This document shows positions 21,091 to 32,259 of a DNA stretch of 64,000 nt, piece after piece. Every line of letters begins with the position of its first letter. Position 1 is the stretch's first letter. Origin of the DNA: Brachionus plicatilis (Eukaryota > Rotifera > Eurotatoria > Ploima > Brachionidae). The notes under the pieces are model-generated. The model was not told the DNA's origin and ran no database searches. It saw only the letters and a list, made by a program, of their open reading frames with translations. Made by a program: the position numbers and the translations under genes. The stretch covers positions 165,698 to 229,697 of the forward strand of contig QEOQ01000435.1 in assembly GCA_010279815.1 (NCBI GenBank), in the 5' to 3' direction.

Positions 21091-21162
21091 TATGTTAAAA
21101 AAAAAGTTGATAAAATTAGCAATTGTATTTATTTAAATTAAATATATTTTTTAGAGTAAAAA

Positions 21163-21810
21163 TTATCCTCCATTCATATAATTATATAAAAAAATCAACA
21201 ATATATTTGGATAAAAATGATTAATTTTTTTGCTATTAGATATCCATTTAAATATTGAATTTTTCAGATCTTTCATTGAACAAATATTTGAAAACAAATG
21301 ATACATCAACATTCTGCAATTCTGTACAGTTTCATTAGAATTCTTGTTTAAATATGATGATAACAATGAGTTTTCATTATCAAGTATAGTATTCAAATTG
21401 TCCAAGTTGACAACCAATCTACCCAAATCATTAGGTAATAAACTATCAATTTCCGTATTAAATTCAGTATTAGTTAAATCAAAAGGATGAACCATTTTTA
21501 TCTCATCGTTCCATATAAAATATTTGGGATCATTGAGAAAAAATTGCATAGACATGTTTGACAACAATCAAAAATCCATCAATGGTTCAACATTTTTAAG
21601 ATTACGATTTATAAGAGAAACAAGTTTCAAAATATTATGATTAACATTTTGTAATAGTATAGAAAACCGACTATGTTTCTCATTTATTAATAATGTTAAA
21701 TGAGTTGGATTCATTGCAGCCATTTCATCGATATCATTATTACTATTACTACTACTAGCACTAGTACAGATATATGATTGATGATAATATATCTGCTCCA
21801 AACTTTCCAT
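21163..21810 (-). pseudogene. Viral gene, unknown, one in-frame stop
   Basis: ATG 21810 lies inside the end of the preceding gene. The frame is open for 80 codons, hits TGA at 21568-21570, and continues in the same frame for 134 codons to 21163. The later ATG at 21555 could alternatively start a separate gene. Contains a short Ser/Asn run and helical segments (FSILLQNVNHNILKLVSLIN). Unknown function. Confidence 0.45.
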
Positions 21811-22900
21811 GTTTTAACATTTCACATAGGTCTGTCATTGAAATTGAATTTTTACATCCAAATTTCCACATGGCTTGTATTGTAAAATTAAGCAAAGACC
21901 GTTCCAACATACAATTTATTGCGTTTGGTGCCATAACAGAAGCAATATAAATTTGTTTTAATATAACATTTTGCATCATTGATACAATTGCACTTGATTG
22001 GGTTAATTGATCAGATGGAAATGTATCACCAGCAACAAATGGACAATTTATTGACAATCATCGTTGAAATGCTTCAATAAACAACGGCATTTGTGATACA
22101 ATAAATTCGTAATCCTCAATATTTTGACAAGTTGCTACTCCTGTATTTGAAAGCATGGAATTAAATCCTTCGCTTCTTATCTAATCAAATTCATCTTTAT
22201 CGTCTTGAAGTCGTTGTTTATTCAACATTGCAAAAACAAAGTCCATAATTTTTATAATCATAAATTTTACCAATGTAATTACATTTGGGTCTGTGCTATT
22301 TTGTACCAATTTGTGTGGTAAAAATGTTGTACTTTTTTCTGTTTTTATTATACCAAAAATCCAAAAGACGATCATTAAATAATGAGGTTGCAACACAACG
22401 TTGTTCATTGGTAAATTAAATAGGATTCCTGTTATATCAATGAAAAAGTCAGAAAATGATGTTTGTTCAACAAATTTATTGGTTGCATTTGGTTGAAAAA
22501 TTAATCTAAATAGTAGAGCATGATCACGAAATGATGATGTATATGGAAATAACCAATCAGCCTTGGATTTTATCATGTGTAGATAAGTATTTTCATCTGG
22601 ATTTACACTTGGTGTTTCAGTATACATAAATTCATAAATATAATTCCATAAACATAGAGTTTTGTCAAAATTTTCCAAAAATCCACTACTTGTCAATAAT
22701 TTTAACATTTTTTTGTAATTGGTTGGTTGGGTATCGTGGAAAAATGTGTTCAAGTTTGACCAATAAATGTCAAAATCTACAAGACTATTAATATAATTTT
22801 CAGGACTATCACACAAAGTTGAGTTCCGTGAATCATAATAAAATGAACTAACATGATCACTAAATCGTTTACCTTTTGAATTAATTTCGGCAAAAAACAA
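21761..22900 (-). pseudogene. Viral gene, about 380 codons, two in-frame stops
   Basis: Open from about 22900 to TAG 22181-22183, then in the same frame to TGA near 22058, then to 21761. The N-terminal start is unclear (TTG at 22900, with a stop just upstream). Segments include DFDIYWSNLNTFFHD, a hydrophobic stretch YLMIVFWIFGIIK and MAPNAINCMLERSLLNF. No domain recognised. The last 50 bases overlap the start of the next gene. Confidence 0.45.
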
Positions 22901-22916
22901 AAATGGTTAAAAAAAG

Positions 22917-24075
22917 TTATCCATCACTATGTTCCAATGTACCATCATTACCACACCCACGATCCGTTGGTTTTTCTATTTCACTATAAAATGAAATGTC
23001 ATCAAGTGAACTTTCATCTGTTGAATTTTGTTGAAACTCGGGATTATAACAAAACCATTGTACATGTCCAATATCTTTAGCAATACAATATTTGTTTAAA
23101 AATTCATTTAATACTTCTTCTATTGATAAATCAGCTCGATCATTTAATGTAGCTAGATGTAATATATTTCGCATGTTTACTAGTATAGTTTTACTTGTTA
23201 TTATATTTTGTGCTTCTTTGCACAAATTTAATTTTGTTGGAAATTCTAAAAATTTATTTGCAACATAGGAACATGTTGTAGTTGTTATTTTTTCAAAAAA
23301 TCCAATTTTATTAGCAACCTCAGGTGGTAATGGTTGTGCTGTTGTGGCAGATATTGATGGTTGATGTTGCTGTTGTAAGTGTTGACGATATTTTGTGACA
23401 AATGCTATTTTTATTTCATTAAAATTTTTTACATTGAAACGAAATCTTAGAATTAACAAGAATGCAAAAATACCAATGTCATCCAATGGTTTTAGTGCTT
23501 CTATTTCTTTCAAATTTTCTGGTTTCATATCATTAATATTCCATGTGCTATAGTTTGACATGAATTCCAAATATTTTTTACTCATATTTTTACCAAACAT
23601 ATCCAGATTTTTTATGAATATTTCCAAGGATTCATTCAATTTTTTTAATATCGGATACAATTCTTTTAGTTGATCATCATTTTCATTTTTTACAGACTTT
23701 ATCAATTGACCATAATCAACTAAACTACGCACATACTTAAACAAAGGTACTACATCATTAATTGCCAAAGTATTTGTTTTCAAATTAAACATGTTCAACG
23801 GACGCGTTGTAACAGATTCACTTGATCAGTTCTACATACTTGCTTTCCAATTTTCTATGGTTTCACACAATTTGTCATTTAATTCACTGTATGATGTCAA
23901 TAATTTTTCACCTTCAGTTAATCGTGCATTTCGTATTTGTGCTGAACATCGAGTCAATATTTCATTTGACTCTCTAATTTGGTCAAATTGATCTTGTATT
24001 TGGTCAAAATGGTTTGAAAATTGTTTTGGTATTGGTATTATTAATGTTGTTATTGTTGTTGCTAGACAAATTCAT
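22917..24075 (-). pseudogene. Viral gene, about 380 codons, broken near the N-terminus
   Basis: ATG 24075 starts MNLSSNNNNN; a shift near 24020 leads into QIRESNEILTRCSAQIRNAR, two stops lie near 23838, and the frame is then open from about 23830 to TAA 22917. The main body is helical (IKSVKNENDDQLKELYPILKK) with a Gln/His stretch (about 23345-23380) and an acidic C-terminus. The apparent start at 23798 is TTG. No family recognised. Confidence 0.45.
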
Positions 24076-24175
24076 TATAAATACAAAAAAAAAAATCAAT
24101 GTAATTGTCCAAAATATTTATTATTAATTAGAAATTATATCAAAAACTTCTTCAAAAATTTACAATGTTTCTTCT

Positions 24176-24822
24176 TTGAAAATTGTTGAAGAGCCATCAG
24201 AATACTACAAATCAATTGGGTGTCATGTTGACGATGATGATGATGATAAACAAAACAAAAAGGAATATGTTCTCAAAGTGGGTCAATTGACAAAATTGGA
24301 AATTAAATTCAATATGAGTAATATACAAAATATAAATTTATTTGTTCCATGTTACGGTCTTGAAGTTACAAAACAATCGTTACTATTGGAAAAAATGAAT
24401 CGTACTCTGTGTTTTGACGATAGGAAAAATGAATTGTTGGCTAACAAGTTGAAAACATTAATTGAACAATGTTTAAAATTTTTCAAATCATTTTATCTTG
24501 TCTTTGGTGATTGGAAATATGATAATATATTTGTAGACTCGAATGAAAATTTACGGTTGGGTAAAGCTCATTGATGAAATCAAATGTAGAAATTGTAAAT
24601 AAAAAAAATATAAACATTTTATTTGGTAGTCCATGCTTGTTTGTATTGTTGGACAAAATAACACAATCTTTTAAAGATGACGAATGGAGTACACATCTTT
24701 TAATGGAACATTTTAATGGTAAAGATTTTTCATGGGAAAAATTGGACATTACAAACAATAGTCAATTGTATTTGGTTTATTATTTAAAACTACAACAACA
24801 ACAACAACATTTAAATGGTTGA
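24176..24822 (+). pseudogene. Protein-kinase-like viral gene, broken
   Basis: The frame is open from upstream of 24176 to 24574 and carries FGDWKYDNIFVDSNENLRL, which resembles a kinase catalytic loop (Asp, Lys and Asn in the usual D-x-K-x-x-N spacing) followed by the strand before the DFG site. After a break at 24560-24575 the frame 24571-24822 reads GSPCLFVLLDK and KDDEWSTHLLMEHFNG, similar to the C-lobe segment around the conserved D-x-W-S. An acidic Asp run lies near the N-terminus, which is otherwise poorly matched (no clear glycine loop). A viral Ser/Thr kinase is likely but not certain. Confidence 0.4.
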
Positions 24823-24996
24823 TGTATAATCATAAAAATTGTTTAACATTTGTCCTCCTCTACCATTCATTCTATAATCATTATTATTTTCATCTTCGTC
24901 ATCATCTTCATCATCACTTACATTACGATGGGTTTTTCTTGAAGCTCCACCCTTTGTTTTTTTTTGTTGTTGTTTTTGAGTCGTCGTTTTCCTTAA
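24811..24996 (-). CDS. Small Lys/Gln- then Asp-rich ORF, start not visible
   Basis: Open frame of about 60 codons with no ATG; reads a basic KTTTQKQQQKK part, then SDDEDDDEDENNNDYRMNG, and stops at 24811. It begins right at the stop of the 63-residue basic gene and could be that gene's former C-terminal extension after a frameshift, or a separate gene. Composition argues for coding, but evidence is thin. Confidence 0.3.
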   Translation of the reverse strand, partial: LRKTTTQKQQQKKTKGGASRKTHRNVSDDEDDDEDENNNDYRMNGRGGQMLNNFYDYTSTI

Positions 24997-25184
24997 TTAC
25001 ATTTTCTTAAGAAGCCTCTAAAATCACTCAATTTTGATTTTACAAGAGTCAATTCGTCTTGTAAGATTTGTTTTTGTGCTCTACGTTTTACCTGTCCTAA
25101 TTCACGTTTTCTTTTCATTGTTGCACGTGCTTTTTTTAAATTTTGTATATTTTTTGCATGTTTAGGTCCTTTTTTATCTGCCAT
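24993..25184 (-). CDS. Small basic protein, 63 residues
   Basis: Complete frame from ATG 25184 to TAA 24993. Very rich in Lys and Arg (MADKKGPKHAKN, KRKRELGQVKRRAQ) with a helical, partly heptad C-terminal half. The size and charge suit a DNA-binding or packaging protein of a large virus. It lies between the kinase-like and polymerase genes and is undamaged. 25185-25320 is AT-rich spacer. Function is inference. Confidence 0.55.
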   Translation of the reverse strand: MADKKGPKHAKNIQNLKKARATMKRKRELGQVKRRAQKQILQDELTLVKSKLSDFRGFLRKCN

Positions 25185-25324
25185 TGTTATTGTTTTTTTT
25201 TCTCAACTTTTTCAAACTTAATAAAATAACTAAATTAATTAAAAAAATTATTCTTGGATCAGTTTTGGTTTTTTATTGAAAAAATTGTACAAATTCAATT
25301 TTTCCAAATTATCAAATTGTTTGT

Positions 25325-26342
25325 TTAACAAGTAATTTTTTGCAATTTTATTAAAAGTTCGGTATCGAGCACACGTTTCAAATTGGGTGGTGAAACAATT
25401 TTTGTGTCCAAATCAATAATTTTGTTACAATACATTTGTTTGTATGATTTTAGTGTTGGTAGTTTTCTTTTGTCAACATTTTTTGTTTCTAGTCTATTTA
25501 TTTTTATGTCAATGTAAAACTCAAAAATTTTGTTGTAAAATAAATAAATGACTACATTTGAATTTTCTATACCATTATTGGTTTTTAAAAATTTCAACTG
25601 TTCAAGTATTGGTGTTGTTTGTTTGTATTCGGACAAGTTTTGCTTGACTTTTTTTGATAAAAAAATCCTCTCTTGGACGTGTGTAGAAAAAATCTTGAAA
25701 GCACTTGTTCAAACCCAATTTAAATTCATCACAATTATTTTCGAGCAAAGCTTTTTTAACAAACAATTCAACGTAATCGTACAAAAAAACACGAGAACTT
25801 ATTGTTTGTGATTTTTTAAACAGATCTTTGAATGTAAAATTATTATCGTGTAACATTATATAAATTTTTTTGTTAAAAAATAAACCAATTGTCAACACTT
25901 ATTCAATTTCAAATTGAATAATACCACTGTATTTTGATTGTTTATTGAATTTGTTATTGAATTTAAATAGATCTTCATACGGTCCACTAATAAATACTGA
26001 ATCAGTGTCACCATTGTAAAAATGAATTGATTGTGTTTGATTTAAAAAGCCAAGTCCAACTTTGAAAAATGTGTACAAATTTATTTGTAGACCACGACCT
26101 TGTCTAGTAACAAATGACCCACAAAATGGATTGTAAACTGGTGAACCACAATCGTTTTGTTTGCCATAAAAAGAATTGCCCAATAATTTTTCAAATTCTT
26201 GTTTCATATTTAAACTTTTGTATTGAAAAGTGTGTTTGGACCATTGTTTCATTTCGATTTTGGTTTTTTTTCTATTTTCAGGACACGATGAAATAATTTT
26301 TGAGCTTAAACTTGCAAAGACTTCTTTAAAAACAATATACAT
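25325..26342 (-). pseudogene. Family-B DNA polymerase, C-terminal half, one stop and one frameshift
   Basis: Residues 40-110 of the frame starting at 26342 show polymerase motif B (LLGNSFYGKQND), a conserved strand SFVTRQGRGLQINLYTFF, and motif C (FYNGDTDSVF) with the two catalytic Asp of the palm. After TAA 25899-25901 the same frame continues into the thumb (FFYTRPREDFFIKKSQ). A shift near 25615 leads to the last 100 codons, ending at 25325. The exonuclease domain and motif A, which should lie upstream, are missing: beyond 26342 the DNA codes on the other strand. So this is a truncated, inactivated viral replicative polymerase. Family placement within viral PolB cannot be told by eye. Confidence 0.85.
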
Positions 26343-26919
26343 TACAATACTATTTATACATTAGAACGTGATGATGTCAACCAAATTAAAATATTGTATA
26401 CGTTAGATTCTGATTTTTTTATATTGGTTAATGTTACAATTGTTGACTATGATCTGTGGACAAGCAAAATATTTAGGAAAAATGGTGAATTGATAGAAAA
26501 ACTAAATGTGCCAGATGTAAATGTAAGATGTAATGTGCCAGATGTAAGTGTAAATGTGTAAGAATACTATTGATTTGTTTTCCGATACGGTATTATCAAA
26601 AATCATACCTTTGCAAACATATGATTGATATTGGTTTATACAATATATTAAATGTTGGATAGAACAATATAAAAATTAAAGAAAAGTCTCATGGTTTATT
26701 ATTGATATATTACAAAATTTTTGTTCATTTTCAATTGAAACAACCATTTTTTTTAATACAAAAAAGAAATGGAAAAAACATGGAAATTATAAAATTTGAT
26801 GATTTTTTGAATATATAAAAATTTTAATTCTGAAAATATAACATTATTTCAAAAATTGGAATTTAATTTTAAAAATTATTTAATAAATGCAATAAAAACA
26901 AAACAATACACAAATGTAC

Positions 26920-27130
26920 TGTTAAGACCCAAGTCTTGACATCTCTCAATATGTTATTAGAGTTGCATGTTCTAAGATTAACTGCAGCTAAAACACACGT
27001 TCTAGCTACTATATAAACCACTAACTGATTATTATAATTTTGGATTCCATTTAAATAAGCTCTAACTAAATTTAATTGTTTTATTTAATTCTTGGCTTAA
27101 ATCCCTACAGTCCAAAACCGAGACTTTACA
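26920..27130 (+). repeat. 5' LTR of the second gypsy element
   Basis: Starts TGTTAAGACCC directly after GTAC and ends CCGAGACTTTACA just before the primer binding site; 211 bp. Its last 55 bp recur at 33108-33162. Confidence 0.85.
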
Positions 27131-27132
27131 TT

Positions 27133-27149
27133 TGGTGCCCAACGGGAGG
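27133..27149 (+). promoter_or_regulatory. Retrotransposon primer binding site
   Basis: TGGTGCCCAACGGGAGG starts two bases after the LTR and has the usual gypsy-type form complementary to a tRNA 3' end. The exact tRNA cannot be named by eye. Confidence 0.6.
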
Positions 27150-27199
27150 ATTCTGCTATATTTTTTAGTAGAATCCATTGAAGAGAACAAAAACACATC

Positions 27200-30100
27200 A
27201 TGGAATCAAAATTTGATCAAATGATGAGGCAACAGCTATCCAATTTAATCGGATACATTTTCCGAAACGAACCAATACAGACTCAAAAGAACCCAATGCC
27301 ACATGCTAAAGATTTAACATATCAGAGTATGTTGTCCATTTTGGCTGAGAAGGTAGAGTACCAATTCTTACAGTACTGGCAATTAAACCAATCGGTTTTA
27401 CTCGTTATCTCAATTGTGGTTTTAGTCTTCATACTAATAGGGATCAGGTGGTTTAGTGGTTCTGGATTAAGAAACACGTGGACTCTTATTAATTCCCCTA
27501 TCAGTTGGTTTAACAAATCCAAGACACAATATCCGCTACCAGTATTGAATGTTCCTACATACACGGTTAGTCGTTTTACTGAGGACAAAGACTTCAATTC
27601 GTGGGTTAAGAGTTTCGAGAGGTATGCAATGAGGTTACAAGACAAGACAGGCGCATTATTAGCTTTAATTGAAGACAGATGCCTAAACAAGCTTGAACAA
27701 CGCATCCTGAATCGAAGACCAAACGCCACTTATGAGGAAATCAAAGAGGTTTTGAAAAAATTGTATGGTAAATGGTACAGATACAATGATCCTCTCATTG
27801 AATTTGCTTCACGAAGACAACAACCACAAGAGAACATTTATAATTATTTGTGTGAATTGGAGCATTTAGCAGAAGTCGCTTATCCAGGTCAGAATGAGCC
27901 TACGCTTGAACCACTAATTGTTGATCGTTTTATTCGTGGAATCTACGATATTAAGATCAAACAGGAGTTGTGCAGACCCCCAACGTGTAACAAATTATCA
28001 GACGTCTTCAATAAAGCCTTCCAGCTAGAGGAAGCATTTATAAAATATCAGAGCCCAAAACAAATGCACACTCGAGTGACTTTCGAGGAGAACCCACGAA
28101 GCATCGAGAATGAAGCTAATCATGATTTTTGTTCCCTGTGTACACACCACAAACATCTAGCCAAAGATTGCTTTAAAAACCCAAGCAATCCAAGAAACAG
28201 AAACAATTCGGAGAATCAAGTTCGGGCAATACGTAATCAAAAGAAGAGGAAAGTACCAACTATTAAACAAGACAACACGGTACGTGTTGAACACCATTCA
28301 ATCGAACACCAAGGCGAGAATGTTCAACCACTAAACTCCAAAGTTGACACGACAGAAAAAGTTTTCCTAAAGGAAGAAGATATTGAAATTATTGATAACT
28401 CAATTGAAGGTAGGTGTTTAATTAATGAATTACCTGCATCTTACATCGTTGATACCGGTGCTCAAATAAGCGTAATCAGTGACAGAGTGTACAGTCAACT
28501 CAAGAATCCATCACCTTTGGAAAAAGTGCCGAATGTGATCGCTGGCGCTGGTGGTGCAGGTCTTGCAACTTTAGGTAGAACATATGCAGAATGTAGAATA
28601 GGCGAAACCGCTATATTTACCTTCCTACTGGTCATTAAAGACTTGGTCTCAGACTGTCTTTTAGGAATGGATTTACTAGAGCAGTTTCCATATTTTTCTC
28701 AACCAATCGATAATCTTCGAGAAACCGTGAAGCAATTAAGGAAAGACTTCGTCAACGAACCCAAGTACTATCTACAAAATACACTTAGTAAATCATGCTT
28801 GATCAACACCATCTCCGACATAAATTTAAACCACTACCTTGAGAAAATCAACACACTAATTACGTCAATTTCAGCAGCATCACTAAAGGAGCTAAAGCCG
28901 TCACCCTGCTTCGAACACGAAATCAAACTGATCGACCCAAGTTTACCACCAATAAGGCAAAAGATGAGACGTATACCCTACAGTAAAAGAGAAGAATTCA
29001 AAACAATGCTAGACGAAATGTTAGCCGCGAATTTGATCCAACCTAGCAACTCTTCATGGGCTTCACCGCTCATGCTAGTCTCGAAACCGGATGGTTCAAT
29101 AAGAGTCACAATTGATTACCGTTCGTTGAACGAACGAACACTCAAAGACGCTCATCCATTACCAAACAACGAGGACTTGTATGCATTGTTGGCTCAATCG
29201 AGATGGTTTACAAAACTTGATCTTTATACGGGATATTTTCAAATTTTAATGAAAAAGGAGTGTAGAAAACTAACGGCATTCACAAGCGAATGGGGTTTGT
29301 TCGAGTACCTCGTAATGCCGATGGGGCTCACAAACGCCCCAGCTACATTTCAAAGAGCGATGAATCAAGTGTTGAAAAGATTCATTATTGCTTGATTTGT
29401 AGTGGTTTTCTTGGATGATATTCTGATTCATTCAGAGACCCTAGTCGAACACTTTAAACACATAGAACTTGTAGTCAACGAATTGAAAAAATTCCAACTC
29501 TCAGTTAAAATAAAAAAATGTGAAGTAGCAAAGCAGGAGATAGATTTTTTAGGACACGTAATTTCAGGCGGTTCTATCAAGCCAGACAAGTCGAAATGTG
29601 AAGCTCTTTTCCAATACAAACGACCTAAAACCTTGACTCAACTTCAGAGCTTCCTCGGACTTGCACAATTTTGTCGAAAATTCATTGAAAATTTTGCTAA
29701 GATTGCCGCCCCATTATACAAACTAACAACAAAAGAAGAAGCCTCGAACAAATATGAGCTCAACTGGAACGAAAATTGTGAAAATGCATACAACACACTT
29801 AGAAACTATCTTAGGCGTGATAAAATTCTCATACTACCAGATCTCAAAAAGAAGTTTGTCCTGGAAACAAACGCAAGTGATACTGGCGTTGGCGCAGCGC
29901 TTAGCCAAGAATTGGATGGAAATTTGCGGCCAATAGCATACTTTAGTAAACCACTAAACAAGGCCCAACGAAATTACTCGACAACCGAAAAAGAACTTTT
30001 GGCCATCGTACTAGCCGTCGAACACTTTCACCAATATCTTTATGGCCGAGAATTCGATATTGTTACTGATCATCAGCCGCTGTCATGGCTCTTATCTTGT

Positions 30101-30382
30101 AAAACTCCAAACTCAAGGTTAGCACGATGTTTAATCAGAATTAACAACTATACTTTTCGTATTATATATCGAAGTGGCAAGATTCATTCAAACGCGGATG
30201 CGCTTTCAAGATGGAATGTTCAGGAGAACCAGGACAAGTCGGACGACCAACCAGAAGAAGATGATGACAAAATTATAAACTTCATCTCCGAAAATATAAA
30301 AATTGAGCAAAAAGATGAGGCTCATTACAATATTCTAATTAACACCACAAAGAAAGTTGCATTCTGTGGATTAAACAACTAA
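27200..30382 (+). pseudogene. gag-pol: gypsy gag-pol: Gag, protease, RT, RNase H (one in-frame stop)
   Basis: Starts at ATG 27200. Residues about 65-90 form a strong hydrophobic segment (VLLVISIVVLVFILIG), unusual for Gag. A retrotransposon Gag domain follows, then a CCHC knuckle (CSLCTHHKHLAKDC), then an aspartic protease with VDTGAQ. Reverse transcriptase shows KPDGSIRVTIDYRSLN, the LD motif in FTKLDLYTGYFQI and, after an in-frame TGA at 29393-29395, the catalytic FLDD. RNase H follows, with an ASDTG segment (Asn-Ala before it) and TEKELLAIV, and ends NADALSRW. The stop lies a few codons before FLDD and so kills polymerase activity unless read through. Frame is lost after 30382. Confidence 0.88.
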
Positions 30383-31978
30383 TCGAGAAAAGTGGTAACA
30401 CAAAGCCGATTATCGAAAGAGAGCAATTGAATACAAACCTTAAAAGGGTTCTTTACGAGAACTATGATGACTTACGACTCGTTGATCAACTCTTGTATTG
30501 GTTTAAACCACAAGAAGACGGATCGTTTCAAAAACTGATAATACTACCGGAACATATGGTAGATAGAATAATAACTTTTATCCATTGCTCAATATTTCAC
30601 GGACATTTAGGAGTCAGGAAGACTCTGGATAAAATCCAGTCTAGATTTTTAGACCTGCTCTAAAGAACAGAACCATTACTTTTGTAAAAAGTTGTCTTAC
30701 CTGACAAAAAATAAAAAATCCACAAACCCTTCACAAGGCTAAATTGCAACCCCTACTCCCCACCAGGCCATTTCATCTTGTAACCTGTGATATAATTGGT
30801 CCGCTCCCACTTTCAAAAGATGGAAATATTTACATTTTAGTGGTTTGTGATCATTTTTCAAAATGGGTAGCACTTTGCGCTCTTCAAAACATTACTGCTG
30901 AGAGCGTCGCCAAGCGTCTAATTAACCTCATGATGATCCATGGTCTCTTCATCAATATCCTAACAGACGGTGCGAAAAACTTTCAATCGTAACTTTTAGG
31001 CAAAATCTATGAACTACTCGACATTCATAAACTCAAGACTTCACCATATCACCCTGAGTGTGACGGCTTGACCGAGCGTTTCAATCGCACATTAAAAACA
31101 ATGCTTTCATGCTTCGTGAACGAGCACCAAAATGATTGGGATGAGTATTTACAATATATGGCATATGCATACAACACGTCAACCCATGCAACCACTAACC
31201 ATACACCATTCGAAGTTGTATATGGAAGAAAACCAAAAATCCCATTAGATTTAATAATTGAAGATGAATAGAACGACGAAATCTATGAATTGGATGAATC
31301 TAGCCAAGGAAGTATTGTAGTCAAATTGTTCGACGGAGATCTCCAAGAAAAGCTTCGTGAGGTTTATAAGAGTGTCGAGAAAAATAGGGATTTTATGGTT
31401 AATAGATCTAGAATTCAACATGATAGGAATATCAAGCCCGTCGAGTACAAAATCGACGATATGGTAATGCTAAGCCAACCACAAAAAAAGAAAGGTCTCT
31501 CAAAAAAATTGTCCCCAAATGGGAAGGCCCATTTATCATACAAGAAAGGGTTGGCCCAGTAAACTATAAAATTAAAAGGTTCAACCAACCAAAATCCAAA
31601 CAAAAACTGGTGCACCATAACCGTTTAAAACGTTTCTTTGGTTCGTATCTCAAACCTGACGACTCAGTAGTGGAGGATGATAGTAAGGACAAGAAGAGTT
31701 TATTTAAAAAGTCAAATAAGAAAATAGTGAAGACCAAATCGACTAAAAATATGCCTAACAAAATTGATACTGCTATCCAAAGTGACGCCCAAGAAATTGC
31801 TGAATTTAATTCGAATAAAGATTTGGTATCACAATCCGAGTCAGTTTTGGAATCAACTGATGATGAGGATGAGACATTTCAACCAAACCACTATTTTCAA
31901 AAGAAGATTAGTAATCGACAAGACCTTCTTAGGAGGAGCAAACGCTCAATTAAGCCCGTAGATAGGCTAGGATACTAA
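30383..31978 (+). pseudogene. int: gypsy integrase and C-terminal tail, multiply broken
   Basis: Continues the pol gene after a frameshift near 30370. The zinc-binding region (HCSIFHGHLG) is followed by a stop and shift near 30660-30740. The catalytic core is present: Asp in TCDIIGPLP, Asp in ILTDGAKNF, Glu in DGLTERFN. In-frame stops lie at 30990-30992 and 31269-31271, and a shift lies near 31565. The last 120 codons are charged (KKSLFKKSNKK, acidic STDDEDE) and end at TAA 31978. 31979-32259 is AT-rich and untranslated, with polypurine runs. Confidence 0.82.
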
Positions 31979-32259
31979 TTTTCATTGAACTGTTTTCTAA
32001 ATAATTAGTTCTTTATAATATTTTGTATATTTTCTAGTAATGATGTAAAACAAAAGGAGGAGTAATCCAGAAGAACCTTTTCTTTTTCTATTAAAATATG
32101 AATCAAAATGTTAACTTAAATCTGACACAAATTATTAATTTTTGTAAAACAATTTTTGAATAACCACTAAAATTAAAAAAAAAAAAATTAAAAAAAGGAA
32201 AAAAAAAGAAAAAAATTCAAAATTTAAAATTTTAAACTCAAAATTATTAAAATCGAAAA

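Noticed and set aside
21761..22900. Stop-codon reassignment to explain in-frame stops
   Set aside because: All three stop codons occur inside frames and also at proper gene ends, and frameshifts occur as well, so decay explains it better.
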